From NCBI RefSeq assembly GCF_004214895.1, contig NZ_CP035952.1, positions 5,342,501 through 5,406,500 on the forward strand: DNA of 64,000 bases. The letters are read 5' to 3'. The position numbers were made by a program, and so were the translations under genes. The DNA comes from Pseudomonas tructae (GTDB lineage Bacteria; Pseudomonadota; Gammaproteobacteria; Pseudomonadales; Pseudomonadaceae). Below are positions 26,580 to 36,070 of the stretch, one piece after another; the stretch's first letter is position 1, and each line of letters begins with the position of its first letter. Under the pieces are notes generated by a model that did not search any database, was not told where the DNA came from, and worked only from the letters and a program-made list of their open reading frames with translations.

Positions 26580-27398
26580 TTACTCAATCTCGAACAGGCC
26601 GTTGCGGATCGGCCCGGCACTCAGACGTTCACGCACATCGTCGTCGATGCGCGGGTCATCCGGACGGTACAGCTTGACCTGCCGGTAAGCGCTGATGCGG
26701 TTGATTTCGGTGCCCAGGTATTCCCACACCACCCGGGTGCACGCCGGGGTCCGCCGGTCGCCACTGGAAACCCCGGTTTTCAGGCCATTGAGGCGAGTGA
26801 TGCGGCTCTTGAAGCTGGGGATGAGGATGGTCTGGCTCATCTCATTGACGGTCAGCGATTCGTAGTCGAGCAGGAACAGGCGGTCCTGCAACTGGAACGC
26901 CGCACCCAGGTAACGGCAACGCACCCAGTCTTCAGCCTGCACGTCGGCGCTGCTGGAACGCTCCTGGCGCTCCTGACGTTCGAACAGAAAAGCTCCGCGC
27001 TCTTCACGCAAGTGCACCAGCGACAGCAGGATCGAGCCCGGCACCGACATGCAGTTGGAATACTCGAAGTAGTAACCGCAGTAACGCGACAGGTTGCCGG
27101 CATGCTCGCGCAGCGGGCGCAGCAGTTCGGCCAGCGGGTCGGCCTGATTGATCGCGATGTTCGCCGCGCTGCGAGCGCCGATCAGGCGGGCGAACTGCTC
27201 GGGCGGCAAACCCAGTTCGTAATCCTCGACGCCGAAGAAATCGCCAATGCGCTTGAGGTTGTAGGCCGTCGGCTGGCTCTGCCCGCTCAGGTACTTGTTG
27301 AACTGCGCGCGATTGATCGACAGCTGCCGGCAAACTTCCGAAATAGAGCGGTAGTGGCTGCAGGCAAGCTTGAGGTTGGTGCCGAGATTTTCGCTCAT
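26580..27398 (-). CDS. XRE-like helix-turn-helix transcriptional regulator
   Basis: 272 residues from ATG 27398 (MSENLGTNLKLACSHYRSIS). The N-terminal helix-turn-helix is SISEVCRQLSINRAQFNKYLSGQSQPTAYNLKRIGDFFG (about 18-56), as in XRE/Cro-type proteins. The C-terminal 200 residues (LLRPLREHAGNLSRYCGYYFEYSNC onward) form a sensor-like domain I cannot name. It is divergent from the symporter gene and convergent with the hydrolase. A 9-base inverted repeat just upstream of its start (27414-27451) is a likely operator. The frame upstream to 27509 overlaps the promoter and is not used. Confidence 0.85.
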   Translation of the reverse strand: MSENLGTNLKLACSHYRSISEVCRQLSINRAQFNKYLSGQSQPTAYNLKRIGDFFGVEDYELGLPPEQFARLIGARSAANIAINQADPLAELLRPLREHAGNLSRYCGYYFEYSNCMSVPGSILLSLVHLREERGAFLFERQERQERSSSADVQAEDWVRCRYLGAAFQLQDRLFLLDYESLTVNEMSQTILIPSFKSRITRLNGLKTGVSSGDRRTPACTRVVWEYLGTEINRISAYRQVKLYRPDDPRIDDDVRERLSAGPIRNGLFEIE

Positions 27399-27413
27399 GT
27401 GAGCCGTTCCAGG

Positions 27414-27451
27414 TGATGCGACAGGCGCCACTTTAGCATCAAGTCGCATCA
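27414..27451. promoter_or_regulatory. inverted repeat, candidate operator of the XRE-like regulator
   Basis: TGATGCGAC (27414-27422) and its exact complement GTCGCATCA (27443-27451) face each other across 20 bases. A further GCATCAA at 27436 repeats the inner half 10 bases away from the one at 27446. The sites lie 16-53 bases before the regulator ATG and upstream of the divergent symporter gene, so one protein could control both. Confidence 0.6.
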
Positions 27452-27573
27452 ACTGAGAGCAACCCGCGAAATTGTAACCATTCTTGTCATAACCAACCAT
27501 GCGCCCCACGGATACGGCGCATCGACGCCGGCCTGTCGTCTTTCATGCGAAAAATAAGAATCGAGGTCATTTC

Positions 27574-29016
27574 ATGCTCGAAGCGCTCAACGATTTCCTC
27601 TCGGGGAAACTCCTCATCGTGCTTATCGTCGGACTCGGCAGCTATTTCACCCTGCGCTCCCGTTTCGTCCAGTTCCGCCATTTCAGCCACATGTTCACCG
27701 TCTTCAAGGAATCCCTGCACGGCCAGGCTGGCCAGCTGAGTTCGTTCCAGGCCCTGATGCTGAGCCTGGCCGGCCGCGTGGGTGCCGGTAACATCGCCGG
27801 TGTCGGCATTGCCGTAACCCTCGGCGGCCCGGGCGCGGTGTTCTGGATGTGGGTCACTGCCCTGGTCGGCATGTCCAGCAGCTTCTTCGAGTGCACCCTG
27901 GCCCAAGTCTACAAGCGTAGCGACGGTGACGGCCTGTACCGTGGCGGCCCGGCCTACTACATCCAGCACGGTCTGAAGCTCAAGACCATGGCGGTGGTGT
28001 TCTCCATCCTGTTGCTGGTGACCTACGGCTTTGCCTTCAACGGCCTGCAGTCCTACACCGTTACCCACTCGCTGCAGAACGCCTTCGGCTTCGACCCGAG
28101 CCACACCGGGATCGCCCTGGCAGTGCTGCTGGCGATCGTGTTCCTGGGCGGCATCAAGCGCATCGCTGCGGTGTCCGACCTGCTGGTACCGGTCAAGACC
28201 CTGGCCTACATCGGCGTGACCCTGTACGTGATCGGCAGCCAGATCGAACATGTGCCGGCCATGCTCGAAACCATCTTCAAGAGCGCTTTCGGCCTCGACC
28301 CCGCGTTCGCTGGCCTGCTCGGCAGCGCCATCGTCATGGGCGTCAAGCGCGGCGTATTTGCCAACGAAGCGGGCCTGGGCAGTGCGCCCAACGTCGCCGC
28401 CGTCGCTGCGGTCAAGCACCCGGGTGCCCAGGGCGTGGTCCAGGCGTTCAGCGTGTTCCTCGACACCTTCGTCATCTGCACCTGCACCGCACTGCTGATC
28501 CTGCTGTCCGGCGTCTACACCCCAGGCTTCGAAGGTGACGGCATCGTCCTGACCCAGAACTCCCTGGCCGCTGTGGTCGGTGACTGGGGTCGCCTGTTCG
28601 TCAGCGTGGCACTGTCGCTGTTCGTCTTCACCTGCATTCTCTACAACTACTACCTGGGCGAAACCAGTCTGCAGTTCCTCAGCCGCAACCGCCTGGTGCT
28701 GCTGGGCTACCGCGCCCTGGTGCTGGCACTGATCGTCTGGGGCTCGGTGCAGAACCTGTCCACCGTGTTCGCCTTCGCCGACATCACCATGACCTGCCTG
28801 GCCTTCGTCAACCTGATCGCCCTGGCCCTGTTGTTCAAGGTTGGCCTGCGGGTGATGCGCGACTACGACGAGCAACGCCGCGCCGGCATTGCCCAGCCTG
28901 TGTTCGACGCCTCGCGCTTCGCCGACCTGGACCTTGATCCCGAAGCCTGGCCGGTGGCCCCGCGCGGCGAGACCAAGGTTGACGCCAACGTCGCTGCCGC
29001 GCAGACCCAGAGCTGA
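27574..29016 (+). CDS. alanine/glycine:cation symporter (AGCS family)
   Basis: 480 residues from ATG 27574 (MLEALNDFLSGKLLIVLIVGLGSYFTLRSRFVQF), with about eleven membrane spans. LSLAGRVGAGNIAGVGIAVTLGGPGAVFWMWVTALVGM is the AGCS signature region, and GVFANEAGLGSAPNVAAVAA is the second conserved block. Family members take up alanine, glycine or related small amino acids with sodium. It is followed two bases later by an asparaginase gene, and divergent from the XRE-like regulator. A soluble tail of about 45 residues follows the last span. Confidence 0.92.
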   Translation: MLEALNDFLSGKLLIVLIVGLGSYFTLRSRFVQFRHFSHMFTVFKESLHGQAGQLSSFQALMLSLAGRVGAGNIAGVGIAVTLGGPGAVFWMWVTALVGMSSSFFECTLAQVYKRSDGDGLYRGGPAYYIQHGLKLKTMAVVFSILLLVTYGFAFNGLQSYTVTHSLQNAFGFDPSHTGIALAVLLAIVFLGGIKRIAAVSDLLVPVKTLAYIGVTLYVIGSQIEHVPAMLETIFKSAFGLDPAFAGLLGSAIVMGVKRGVFANEAGLGSAPNVAAVAAVKHPGAQGVVQAFSVFLDTFVICTCTALLILLSGVYTPGFEGDGIVLTQNSLAAVVGDWGRLFVSVALSLFVFTCILYNYYLGETSLQFLSRNRLVLLGYRALVLALIVWGSVQNLSTVFAFADITMTCLAFVNLIALALLFKVGLRVMRDYDEQRRAGIAQPVFDASRFADLDLDPEAWPVAPRGETKVDANVAAAQTQS

Positions 29017-29017
29017 C

Positions 29018-30010
29018 ATGCGCACCGTCAACAACCTGCTGATCCTCTACACCGGCGGCACCATCGGCATGCTGCAAACGCCGCAAGGCCTGGCGCCAGC
29101 CGGTGGTTTCGAGGCCCGCATGCGTGCCCACCTGGAACAACAGGTGCAAGCACCGGCGATCCACTGGCAACTGCGCGAGCTGCAGCCGCTGATCGACAGC
29201 GCCAACATGCAGCAGAGCAACTGGCTGGCCATGCGCGAGGCCATTGTCGAGGCGGTGGAGCGTGATGGCCACGACGGCATCCTCTTGCTGCATGGCACCG
29301 ACACCCTGGCCTACAGCGCCGCGGCCCTGTCGTTCCTGCTGCTCGGCCTGCCGGTGCCGGTGTTGTTGACCGGGTCGATGCTGCCAGCCGGCGCGCCGCA
29401 CAGCGATGCCTGGGACAACCTCTGCGGTGCCCTGCAGTTGATGGCCACGGGTATCGAAAATGGCGTGCAGCTGTATTTCCACGGCCAGCTGCTGCACGGT
29501 GCACGCGCCTCCAAGCTGCGCAGCGAGGCGTTCGACGCCTTCGCCGTGCTGGACCGGGAGCGCACGGGGCAACGGCACGTGTCGATCCCGGCCAGCCTGG
29601 ATTACCGCCAGCCACGGCACGCGGTCAACCTGGCGGTGTTGCCCGTGTTTCCCGGGCTGCAGGTCGGCCATCTGCGCGGCCTGCTCGCCAGTGGCGTGCA
29701 GGGCTTGCTGCTGGAGTGCTACGGCAGCGGCACCGGGCCGTCGGACGATCAGGAGCTGCTCGACGCCTTGCACGACGCTCGCCAGGGTGGCGTGCTGATT
29801 GCCGCCATCAGCCAATGCCCGGAGGGTGCGGTGCACTTCGACACCTACGCGGCCGGCAGCCGTTTGCGTGACAGTGGCCTGGTCAGTGCCGGTGGCATGA
29901 CCCGCGAAGCGGCGCTGGGCAAGATGTTTGCCCTGCTCGGGGCCGGGTTGGATGTGCATGCGGCGCAGCACTGGTTCGCCCTGGACCTGTGCGGCGAACG
30001 CGCGCAGTAA
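29018..30010 (+). CDS. ansA: type I (cytoplasmic) L-asparaginase
   Basis: 330 residues. LILYTGGTIGML holds the first nucleophilic Thr (residue 12), LLHGTDTLAYSAAALSFLL the second Thr-Asp pair, and VLLTGSMLPAGAPHSDAW the conserved following block. No signal peptide, so the cytoplasmic type I enzyme that turns asparagine into aspartate and ammonia. It starts 1 base after the symporter stop, suggesting that the symporter and asparaginase serve one amino-acid uptake and breakdown route. Confidence 0.93.
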   Translation: MRTVNNLLILYTGGTIGMLQTPQGLAPAGGFEARMRAHLEQQVQAPAIHWQLRELQPLIDSANMQQSNWLAMREAIVEAVERDGHDGILLLHGTDTLAYSAAALSFLLLGLPVPVLLTGSMLPAGAPHSDAWDNLCGALQLMATGIENGVQLYFHGQLLHGARASKLRSEAFDAFAVLDRERTGQRHVSIPASLDYRQPRHAVNLAVLPVFPGLQVGHLRGLLASGVQGLLLECYGSGTGPSDDQELLDALHDARQGGVLIAAISQCPEGAVHFDTYAAGSRLRDSGLVSAGGMTREAALGKMFALLGAGLDVHAAQHWFALDLCGERAQ

Positions 30011-30015
30011 GAAAG

Positions 30016-30111
30016 TGGCGGAAGGCAGCGGGAGTCGAACCTGCCCGGGAACGGCTGCCGTCCCCAACCGGGTTTGAAGCCCGGCCGCGCCACCGGGCGC
30101 GATTGCCTTCC
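30016..30111 (-). tRNA. selC: tRNA-Sec (anticodon TCA)
   Basis: A 96-base gene including the encoded CCA. It has an 8-base-pair acceptor stem (GGAAGGCA with TGCCTTCC), the anticodon TCA in loop CTTCAAA (TCA is the complement of 30075-30077), a long variable arm and GTTCGACTC in the T arm; the 8-bp acceptor and long variable arm mark selenocysteine tRNA. It lies 9 bases after the selB stop on the same strand, so it is probably cut out of the selAB transcript. Confidence 0.96.
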
Positions 30112-30120
30112 TTGAATGGA

Positions 30121-32040
30121 CTACTGCCCAGGCGCTTGCGCCAGGGCATTGTCGGCGCGAACCTGGCGCCGATCACCGATGCGCCGGGTCAGGCCAATAC
30201 GGTCGAAGTACTCGAGCACCTGCACACTGCGCTTGCGCCCAATCCCCAGGACGTCACGAAACGCCGCGACCTGCACCACCGGATCGTCGCTGGCCAGCTG
30301 CAAGAGCATAGCCGCCATTTGTCGGATCGTGGCCTCAGGGTAGAACAGATCACGCACCACCTGGTGTACCTGCCCCATGCGTCCAAGCTTGCGCAGCAGC
30401 AAGCGTACTTCGGCTTCATCGGCGCTTACTGAACGGGCCAGATCACGTACCCAGGGCGGATCAAACGTGCCCTCTTCCAGCAAAGGGCTCAGTTGGCTCC
30501 ACAGCTGGGCGTCAGCATCACTCAAGCGAATCCGGTGTTCGGGCAGATGCAGCCAGGGCCCGCTGCTGAGCAAGCTGCCGCTGGCCAGCAACTCATCCAC
30601 CAGGCTGATGAATGCCGGCCGCTCAAGTGCCAGGGCGACGAAGCGACGCAAGCGATCGCGGTCTGGGCCGAGCTGATCCGGCTCCTGCTGGTGAAACCGC
30701 GCCAGCCCCTCCAGCACCGTGGCCTGCAGATTGAGCCAATGCTCATCGGTGAACAGCAGCGGGCCCTGGCGGGTGGCAATCACCTGGACATTGGCGGGCA
30801 ACTGCCAACTGCTGCGCAGGCGGTTGAACTGGCGCTCCAGGCGCCGCGGATCGAGCCCAAGCGCGTCGTTGGCAAGCAACGCCGGCAAGGCCTTCTCCAG
30901 GCTGTCGCTGGCTGCCAATGCCTGCAACTGGGCGATGCGTGTTTCGCTGCGACGCTGACGGGCAGGCGCAAAGGGGTCAAGCACACGGCCACCCCCGAGC
31001 GTGCGCTGAGCGCGCTGATCACGCAGCACCAGCCGATCACCATGCACCGCCTGCAAGGGAGCATTGGTCAGCAACTGGGCGAACATGCGCCCGCCCGGCT
31101 GCAACTGCTCGCCTTGCAACAAGGCTACACGGGCGCTGACATCCTGGGTGCCCAGGTGCACGTGCACCGGGCTGAAATGGGTGAAGGCGTGCAGTTCACT
31201 GGCCAGCAGTTGCAATTCGATATCCAGGCGCTGGGTCGGTGCGTGCAGCCACTCGGCGAGCAGCCAGTCGCCACGGTGAATCTGCTCCAGTTGCAGGCGC
31301 TCGGCACTGATGTTCAAGGCTACCCGCTGCCCGGCATGGGCCTGGGCAACTGCCTGGCTCTGGGCATGCAGACCACGCACCCGCACCGGCTTGCCGGCCT
31401 TGCCCAGCAGCAAGCTGTCGCCCAGTTGCACTTGCCCATCCAGCGCCGTACCGGTGACCACGATGCCGGCACCGGCAACCGCGAACGCACGGTCGATGGC
31501 CAGGCGAAAGCCGCCCTGACTGCTGCGCTGACTGACCTCGCCCAGGGCCGCCAGCAAGGCCAGACGCAACGGCTCGATACCCTCGCCGGTCACGCTGGAA
31601 ACCACGAACTGCGCCGCCCCTGCATAAGGCCCGGGGGCCAGCAGCCCGCTGACCTGGGCTTGTACCTCCTGTACCCGCTGCGGCTCGACCCGATCACACT
31701 TGCTGATCACCACCAGGGCGCGCGGGATGCCCAGCAACTCAACGATGGCCAGGTGCTCGCGGGTCTGCGGCATCTCCCCGTCGTCAGCAGCGACCACCAG
31801 CAGCACCAGGTCTATGCCCTGGGCCCCAGCAAGCATGTTGTGGATAAAACGCTCATGGCCGGGCACATCGATAAAGCCGGTGAGCGGTGCGCCAATGCTC
31901 AGGGCTGCGTAGCGATAACCCAGGTCGATGGTCATGCCGCGTTCACGCTCCTCCCGGCGCTGGTCACCCGCCTGGCCGGTCAGGGCTTGGAGCAAGGCGG
32001 TCTTGCCGTGGTCGATATGCCCGGCAGTACCGACAATCAC
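30121..32040 (-). CDS. selB: selenocysteine-specific translation elongation factor
   Basis: SelB delivers Sec-tRNA to UGA codons by binding the SECIS hairpin. I place the start at GTG 32040 (read [18 protein letters not shown]), giving 639 residues, because it overlaps the selA stop as GTGA; codons up to 32070 are inside selA. G1 is GHIDHGKT, with [13 protein letters not shown] (G3) and ISKCDR (G4). The C-terminal winged-helix repeats that bind RNA include [36 protein letters not shown]. Confidence 0.95.
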   Translation of the reverse strand: MIVGTAGHIDHGKTALLQALTGQAGDQRREERERGMTIDLGYRYAALSIGAPLTGFIDVPGHERFIHNMLAGAQGIDLVLLVVAADDGEMPQTREHLAIVELLGIPRALVVISKCDRVEPQRVQEVQAQVSGLLAPGPYAGAAQFVVSSVTGEGIEPLRLALLAALGEVSQRSSQGGFRLAIDRAFAVAGAGIVVTGTALDGQVQLGDSLLLGKAGKPVRVRGLHAQSQAVAQAHAGQRVALNISAERLQLEQIHRGDWLLAEWLHAPTQRLDIELQLLASELHAFTHFSPVHVHLGTQDVSARVALLQGEQLQPGGRMFAQLLTNAPLQAVHGDRLVLRDQRAQRTLGGGRVLDPFAPARQRRSETRIAQLQALAASDSLEKALPALLANDALGLDPRRLERQFNRLRSSWQLPANVQVIATRQGPLLFTDEHWLNLQATVLEGLARFHQQEPDQLGPDRDRLRRFVALALERPAFISLVDELLASGSLLSSGPWLHLPEHRIRLSDADAQLWSQLSPLLEEGTFDPPWVRDLARSVSADEAEVRLLLRKLGRMGQVHQVVRDLFYPEATIRQMAAMLLQLASDDPVVQVAAFRDVLGIGRKRSVQVLEYFDRIGLTRRIGDRRQVRADNALAQAPGQ

Positions 32041-33452
32041 ACCTGCACCTGTGGCAACTGCGCCAGCCACGCGGCTTCGTCATCCAGCTGACGCAGGTCC
32101 AGCCACAGGGCATCGTCATCAATGCGCCCGAGCACTGGAATCGGCAGGGCCCGCAGCGCCGCTTCCAAAGCGTGCAAGGAACGCCCGCGCAGGCGTTTGG
32201 ACACCTGCGCACGCATACACAACGCCGCGCTGGGCAAGCGCGCCACCGGCTGGCTGCCACTGCCGATCATGCCCAGTGCACGCTCAGCACTGACCGTCCA
32301 CTGTTCGCCCAACTGATGGGCCAACGCCGGCAACAAGCGCTCGGCCTGCTGGAGGATGTCGGCCTGCGGCCGGGTCAGCAGGCGCAGGCTGGGCAGGTGC
32401 TCGGCCAGTTGGTCGGGATTACGGTACAACCCCAGCACGGCTTCCAGCGCCGCGAGGGTCAGCTTGTCGACCCGCAAGGCGCGTTTGAGCGGGTTCTTCT
32501 TGATCCGCGCAATCAAGTCCTTGCGCCCGACGATAATGCCGGCCTGGGGCCCGCCCAGCAGTTTGTCGCCGCTGAAGGTGACGATATCGGCGCCATCTGC
32601 CAAGGCCTGACGCACAGTAGGCTCGGCCGGCAAGCCCCAGCGGGTGAGGTCGAGCAGGCTGCCGCTGCCCAGGTCCTCCAGCAAGGGTAAATCATGGCGA
32701 TGAGCCAACTGTGCCAACTCAGCAGTCGGCACCTGGGTGGTGAAACCCTGAATGCTGTAGTTGCTGCAATGCACGCGCATCAACAGGCCGCTGCGGGGGC
32801 TGATTGCCGCTTCGTAATCGCGGGCGTGGGTACGGTTGGTGGTGCCCACTTCATGCAGCTTGACCCCGGCGCGGGCCATGATGTCGGGGATGCGAAAAGC
32901 GCCACCAATCTCGATCAGCTCACCGCGCGAGATGATCCCCTCCTTGCGTGCGCCCAGGCTGTTGAGCGCCAGCAGCACCGCAGCGGCGTTGTTGTTGACC
33001 ACGGTGACGGCTTCGGCCCCGGTGAGCTCGCGGATCAGGCCCTCGATCAGGTCGTCACGGTCGCCGCGCTTGCCGCTGGCCAAATCGAATTCGAGGTTGA
33101 GCGGGTAGCGGGCGGCCCGTTGCACGGCGTCGATGGCTTGCTCGGGGAGCAAGGCCCGCCCAAGGTTGGTGTGCAGCACCGTGCCAGTAAGGTTGAACAC
33201 CCGCCGGACCTGGCTGCGGTGCTGGGCAATCAGGCGTTCGCCCGCACGGCCAAGCAGCACAGGGGCAGCCAGCTCCGCTGCGGCCAGACGACCAAGCCTG
33301 GCGTCGTCGCGCAGGTCATCGAGTAGCTGACGCAGGCTGGCCAGGACCGCGTCGCGGCCGTAACGCTCGATCAGCGGGAGGCTGGCAGGATGACGCAACA
33401 GGGTATCGATGGAGGGCAGGCGGGTCGGGAGTTTGGCGAGGCTGGACGGCAT
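32037..33452 (-). CDS. selA: L-seryl-tRNA(Sec) selenium transferase
   Basis: SelA is the PLP enzyme that converts Ser-tRNA(Sec) to Sec-tRNA(Sec) with selenophosphate. 471 residues; it starts [33 protein letters not shown], has [21 protein letters not shown] and [14 protein letters not shown], and the PLP lysine in [17 protein letters not shown] near residue 295. Between fdhE and selA is an 89-base gap with half a REP unit. selD (selenophosphate synthetase) is not in the window. Confidence 0.97.
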   Translation of the reverse strand: MPSSLAKLPTRLPSIDTLLRHPASLPLIERYGRDAVLASLRQLLDDLRDDARLGRLAAAELAAPVLLGRAGERLIAQHRSQVRRVFNLTGTVLHTNLGRALLPEQAIDAVQRAARYPLNLEFDLASGKRGDRDDLIEGLIRELTGAEAVTVVNNNAAAVLLALNSLGARKEGIISRGELIEIGGAFRIPDIMARAGVKLHEVGTTNRTHARDYEAAISPRSGLLMRVHCSNYSIQGFTTQVPTAELAQLAHRHDLPLLEDLGSGSLLDLTRWGLPAEPTVRQALADGADIVTFSGDKLLGGPQAGIIVGRKDLIARIKKNPLKRALRVDKLTLAALEAVLGLYRNPDQLAEHLPSLRLLTRPQADILQQAERLLPALAHQLGEQWTVSAERALGMIGSGSQPVARLPSAALCMRAQVSKRLRGRSLHALEAALRALPIPVLGRIDDDALWLDLRQLDDEAAWLAQLPQVQV

Positions 33453-33483
33453 TCAGAAAATTACCTTCGACAGGGACGACCTT

Positions 33484-33506
33484 GCGGGAGCGGGCTTGCC
33501 CCGCGA
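33484..33506. repeat. single REP half-unit between fdhE and selA
   Basis: GCGGGAGCGGGCTTGCCCCG at 33484 onward matches one arm of the paired REPs elsewhere, with no second arm. The arm is itself an imperfect palindrome and could still form a small hairpin in the fdhE-selA spacer. Confidence 0.8.
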
Positions 33507-33541
33507 TGCGGACAACACAGAAGGTGAGTGTAGACCCGATC

Positions 33542-34465
33542 TCACTCCCCTCCCGGCGCCAGCAACAGGTTCGGCGCCAGGCGCTCAAAGCCTTCCTGGT
33601 CCAGGCGCATATCCAGCACCAGGCTGGCCAGGTCTGCCGACAGCGCTTCAGCATCGGCGTCGTTTTCCAGGTAAATGTGCTTGAGGTAGGTGTTGCAGCC
33701 CGGGCAGCATTCAGCCTGCAGCGGCGCCTTGGCGCTGGGGTAACGATCGGTCTGCAGGCTCACATACCTGAGGTCCTTGCTCTGCTCGCAATACACGCAC
33801 TTGACCCGCACCACATGCCATTCACAGGCACACAGCGAACACACCAGGTAACGCAGGCCGTTGTACTTGCCACGATGGCGGATAACCCCGGCCATGGCCG
33901 GCGAACCGCAGGCCGGGCAGTGGCACAGGCTGTCCGCCGCTTTCAGTTCGACGCCCTGCAGGCTCAGCAGCCAATGGCTCCAGGCTGCCTGCAACGCCGC
34001 GCCGAGAAATGGCACCAGTGCTGCAGGTACCAGGCTGTACTGCCCGGTCAGCAATGCAATTGCCCACAACGTGCGCTGCTCGTCCGGAGCACGCTGCAGT
34101 TGATCAACCGCATTCGCCACCGCACCCATCGAAGCCGGATAACGCTGCAACAATGCCTGCAGATAAGCCTGCCAATGCCCTTTACGCACCAGGCTGTCAG
34201 CCGCCAGCGGCGGCAAGCCATGCTCGACACACAGGCGCTGACGCTCGGTGTCGCTTGGGGCTGCAGCCGGCGGCTGGTCCAGCAGGCTCTGTTGCACCTG
34301 GCACAAGCCGGCCAGCAGCCGCAGATAGTCCGCCAGCGGGTTGCCCTCGGCCAGTATCTCCAGACGCTGCGCACGCAGGGCGAACAGGGTCTTCGGTGGC
34401 AGGTACAGAAACGGCGGCGTGCCAGCCGCTGCTTCGATCTGCCCGGGTTCAAGAAGCGTACTCAA
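33542..34465 (-). CDS. fdhE: formate dehydrogenase accessory protein
   Basis: FdhE is a cytoplasmic rubredoxin-like chaperone needed to mature Tat-exported formate dehydrogenases. 307 residues with four CxxC pairs: CPACGSPAMAG, CSLCACEWH, CVYCEQSKDL and CCPGCNTYLKHI, the iron-binding set of the family. It starts 4 bases after the fdnI stop, so it is expressed with the enzyme it matures. Confidence 0.95.
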   Translation of the reverse strand: MSTLLEPGQIEAAAGTPPFLYLPPKTLFALRAQRLEILAEGNPLADYLRLLAGLCQVQQSLLDQPPAAAPSDTERQRLCVEHGLPPLAADSLVRKGHWQAYLQALLQRYPASMGAVANAVDQLQRAPDEQRTLWAIALLTGQYSLVPAALVPFLGAALQAAWSHWLLSLQGVELKAADSLCHCPACGSPAMAGVIRHRGKYNGLRYLVCSLCACEWHVVRVKCVYCEQSKDLRYVSLQTDRYPSAKAPLQAECCPGCNTYLKHIYLENDADAEALSADLASLVLDMRLDQEGFERLAPNLLLAPGGE

Positions 34466-34469
34466 GCGC

Positions 34470-35123
34470 TCATCCTTTCTTGTTGATCGGAGGCTCGGCG
34501 GGTTTATCGCCGGTCACCTGCCGATACCACAGTTCATGGTGTTTTTTCGCCCAGGCGCGGCTGACCCAGCCATGCAGCATGGCGCTGAGCGAACCCTTGA
34601 TCCAGATCCCGGCATAGATGTGAACGATGATGCTCAGCACCAGCACGAACGCCGCCAGAGCATGCAGCAAGGTCGCCAGGCGAATCGAGCCGATAGTGAA
34701 GTAGCTGCTGAAATAGGCACGCCAGATCACCACCCCGCTGATCAGCAGCACCAGCATGCACAGCAGCAAGGTCCAGAACAGCAGCTTCTGCCCGGGGTTG
34801 TACTTGCCGATTGGTGGTACGCCCTGCTCTTCGTTGCGCATCACCCGGTCGATGCGTTTGAGCCACAGGCGGTCGTTGGCGATGAAGTAATTCGCCCGCC
34901 AGAAACGCAGCACCAGGCCAACAAAGAACACGAACATCAACACCCCCATGAAGGGATGCAGAATGCGCGTCCACGGCCCGCCGCCGAACAGATGGCTGAG
35001 CCAGAACAGCGCCGGATGAAACAGCGCCAGCCCCGACAATGCCGCCAGGATGAACAGGATTGCCACCAGCCAGTGATTGGTCCGCTCGTTGGCGTTGTAG
35101 CGCAGGATAGGTTTGTCGCTCAT
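34470..35123 (-). CDS. fdnI: formate dehydrogenase gamma subunit (cytochrome b556)
   Basis: 217-residue diheme membrane subunit that passes electrons from the beta subunit to quinone. Four spans are visible (for example [25 protein letters not shown] and [24 protein letters not shown]), with heme-ligand His candidates in NERTNHWLV and the later [21 protein letters not shown]. Ends with a charged tail. It overlaps fdnH by 4 bases. The name fdoI would be equally valid. Confidence 0.94.
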   Translation of the reverse strand: MSDKPILRYNANERTNHWLVAILFILAALSGLALFHPALFWLSHLFGGGPWTRILHPFMGVLMFVFFVGLVLRFWRANYFIANDRLWLKRIDRVMRNEEQGVPPIGKYNPGQKLLFWTLLLCMLVLLISGVVIWRAYFSSYFTIGSIRLATLLHALAAFVLVLSIIVHIYAGIWIKGSLSAMLHGWVSRAWAKKHHELWYRQVTGDKPAEPPINKKG

Positions 35124-36070
35124 GGCCGTTGCTCCCCTTGTCCACCCGGCCGGCTCGGGTCATAGACATGCACCGCCGGGTCGACCACCTGCACGCTGGT
35201 ATCCGGCGGACTGGGGTGTTCGTCCTCCTCGACCCGCTGCGGGCCGATGCGTACATAGTGGAAGAACCCGGCCAGCACCGCCGCGCCCATGGCCAGCAGC
35301 GCCAGCGGTTTGCTCACACCCTTCCACAAGCCCACCAACGGGCTGATAACCGGCTGGTCCGGCAGGCCGGCATACAAGCGCGGCGTGTCGGCGTGGTGTA
35401 GCACGTACATGACGTGAGTGCCACCGACCCCATCGGGGTCATACAAACCGGCGTTATCGAAACCGCGCGACTTGAGGTCGACGATGCGCTCGGCGGCGTG
35501 TTCCTTCATGTCCTGCTTGCTGCCAAAGACGATGGCACCGGTCGGGCAGGTTTTCACGCAGGCCGGCTCCAGCCCCACCGACACTCGGTCGGAACACAGG
35601 GTGCACTTGTAGGCCTTGTGGTCCTTCTGGGAAATCCGCGGGATATTGAACGGGCAGCCGGTAATGCAGTAACCGCAGCCAATGCAGTGGTCCTGGTTGA
35701 AGTCGACGATACCGTTGGCATGCTTGATGATCGCCCCCGGGCTCGGGCAGGCCTTCAGGCAACCAGGATCGGCGCAGTGCATGCAGCCGTCCTTGCGGAT
35801 CAGCCACTCCAGGTTGCCGTCGCCGGTCTCGTGCTCGGTAAAGCGCATCAGGGTCCAGCTTTCGGCACTCAAGTCCTGGGGATTGTCGTAGGTGCCGTGG
35901 TTATGACCCACCTCGTCGCGCAGCTCGTTCCATTCCGAACAGGCCACCTGGCAAGCCTTGCAACCAATGCACTTGGTGGTGTCGATCAGCTTGGCCACCT
36001 CCTCCAGCTGGCGGATCGACGAGGGCGGCGTGGTGGTGGCCGAACGGGCAATGATGTCTTGGCTAGCCAT
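35120..36070 (-). CDS. fdnH: formate dehydrogenase beta subunit (iron-sulfur)
   Basis: 316 residues carrying four [4Fe-4S] clusters: [46 protein letters not shown] and [22 protein letters not shown] single membrane span near the C-terminus ([21 protein letters not shown]) anchors it beside FdnI on the periplasmic side. It has a longer C-terminal tail than the roughly 295-300 residues of the E. coli proteins. Its ATG overlaps the fdnG stop by one base. Confidence 0.95.
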   Translation of the reverse strand: MASQDIIARSATTTPPSSIRQLEEVAKLIDTTKCIGCKACQVACSEWNELRDEVGHNHGTYDNPQDLSAESWTLMRFTEHETGDGNLEWLIRKDGCMHCADPGCLKACPSPGAIIKHANGIVDFNQDHCIGCGYCITGCPFNIPRISQKDHKAYKCTLCSDRVSVGLEPACVKTCPTGAIVFGSKQDMKEHAAERIVDLKSRGFDNAGLYDPDGVGGTHVMYVLHHADTPRLYAGLPDQPVISPLVGLWKGVSKPLALLAMGAAVLAGFFHYVRIGPQRVEEDEHPSPPDTSVQVVDPAVHVYDPSRPGGQGEQRP

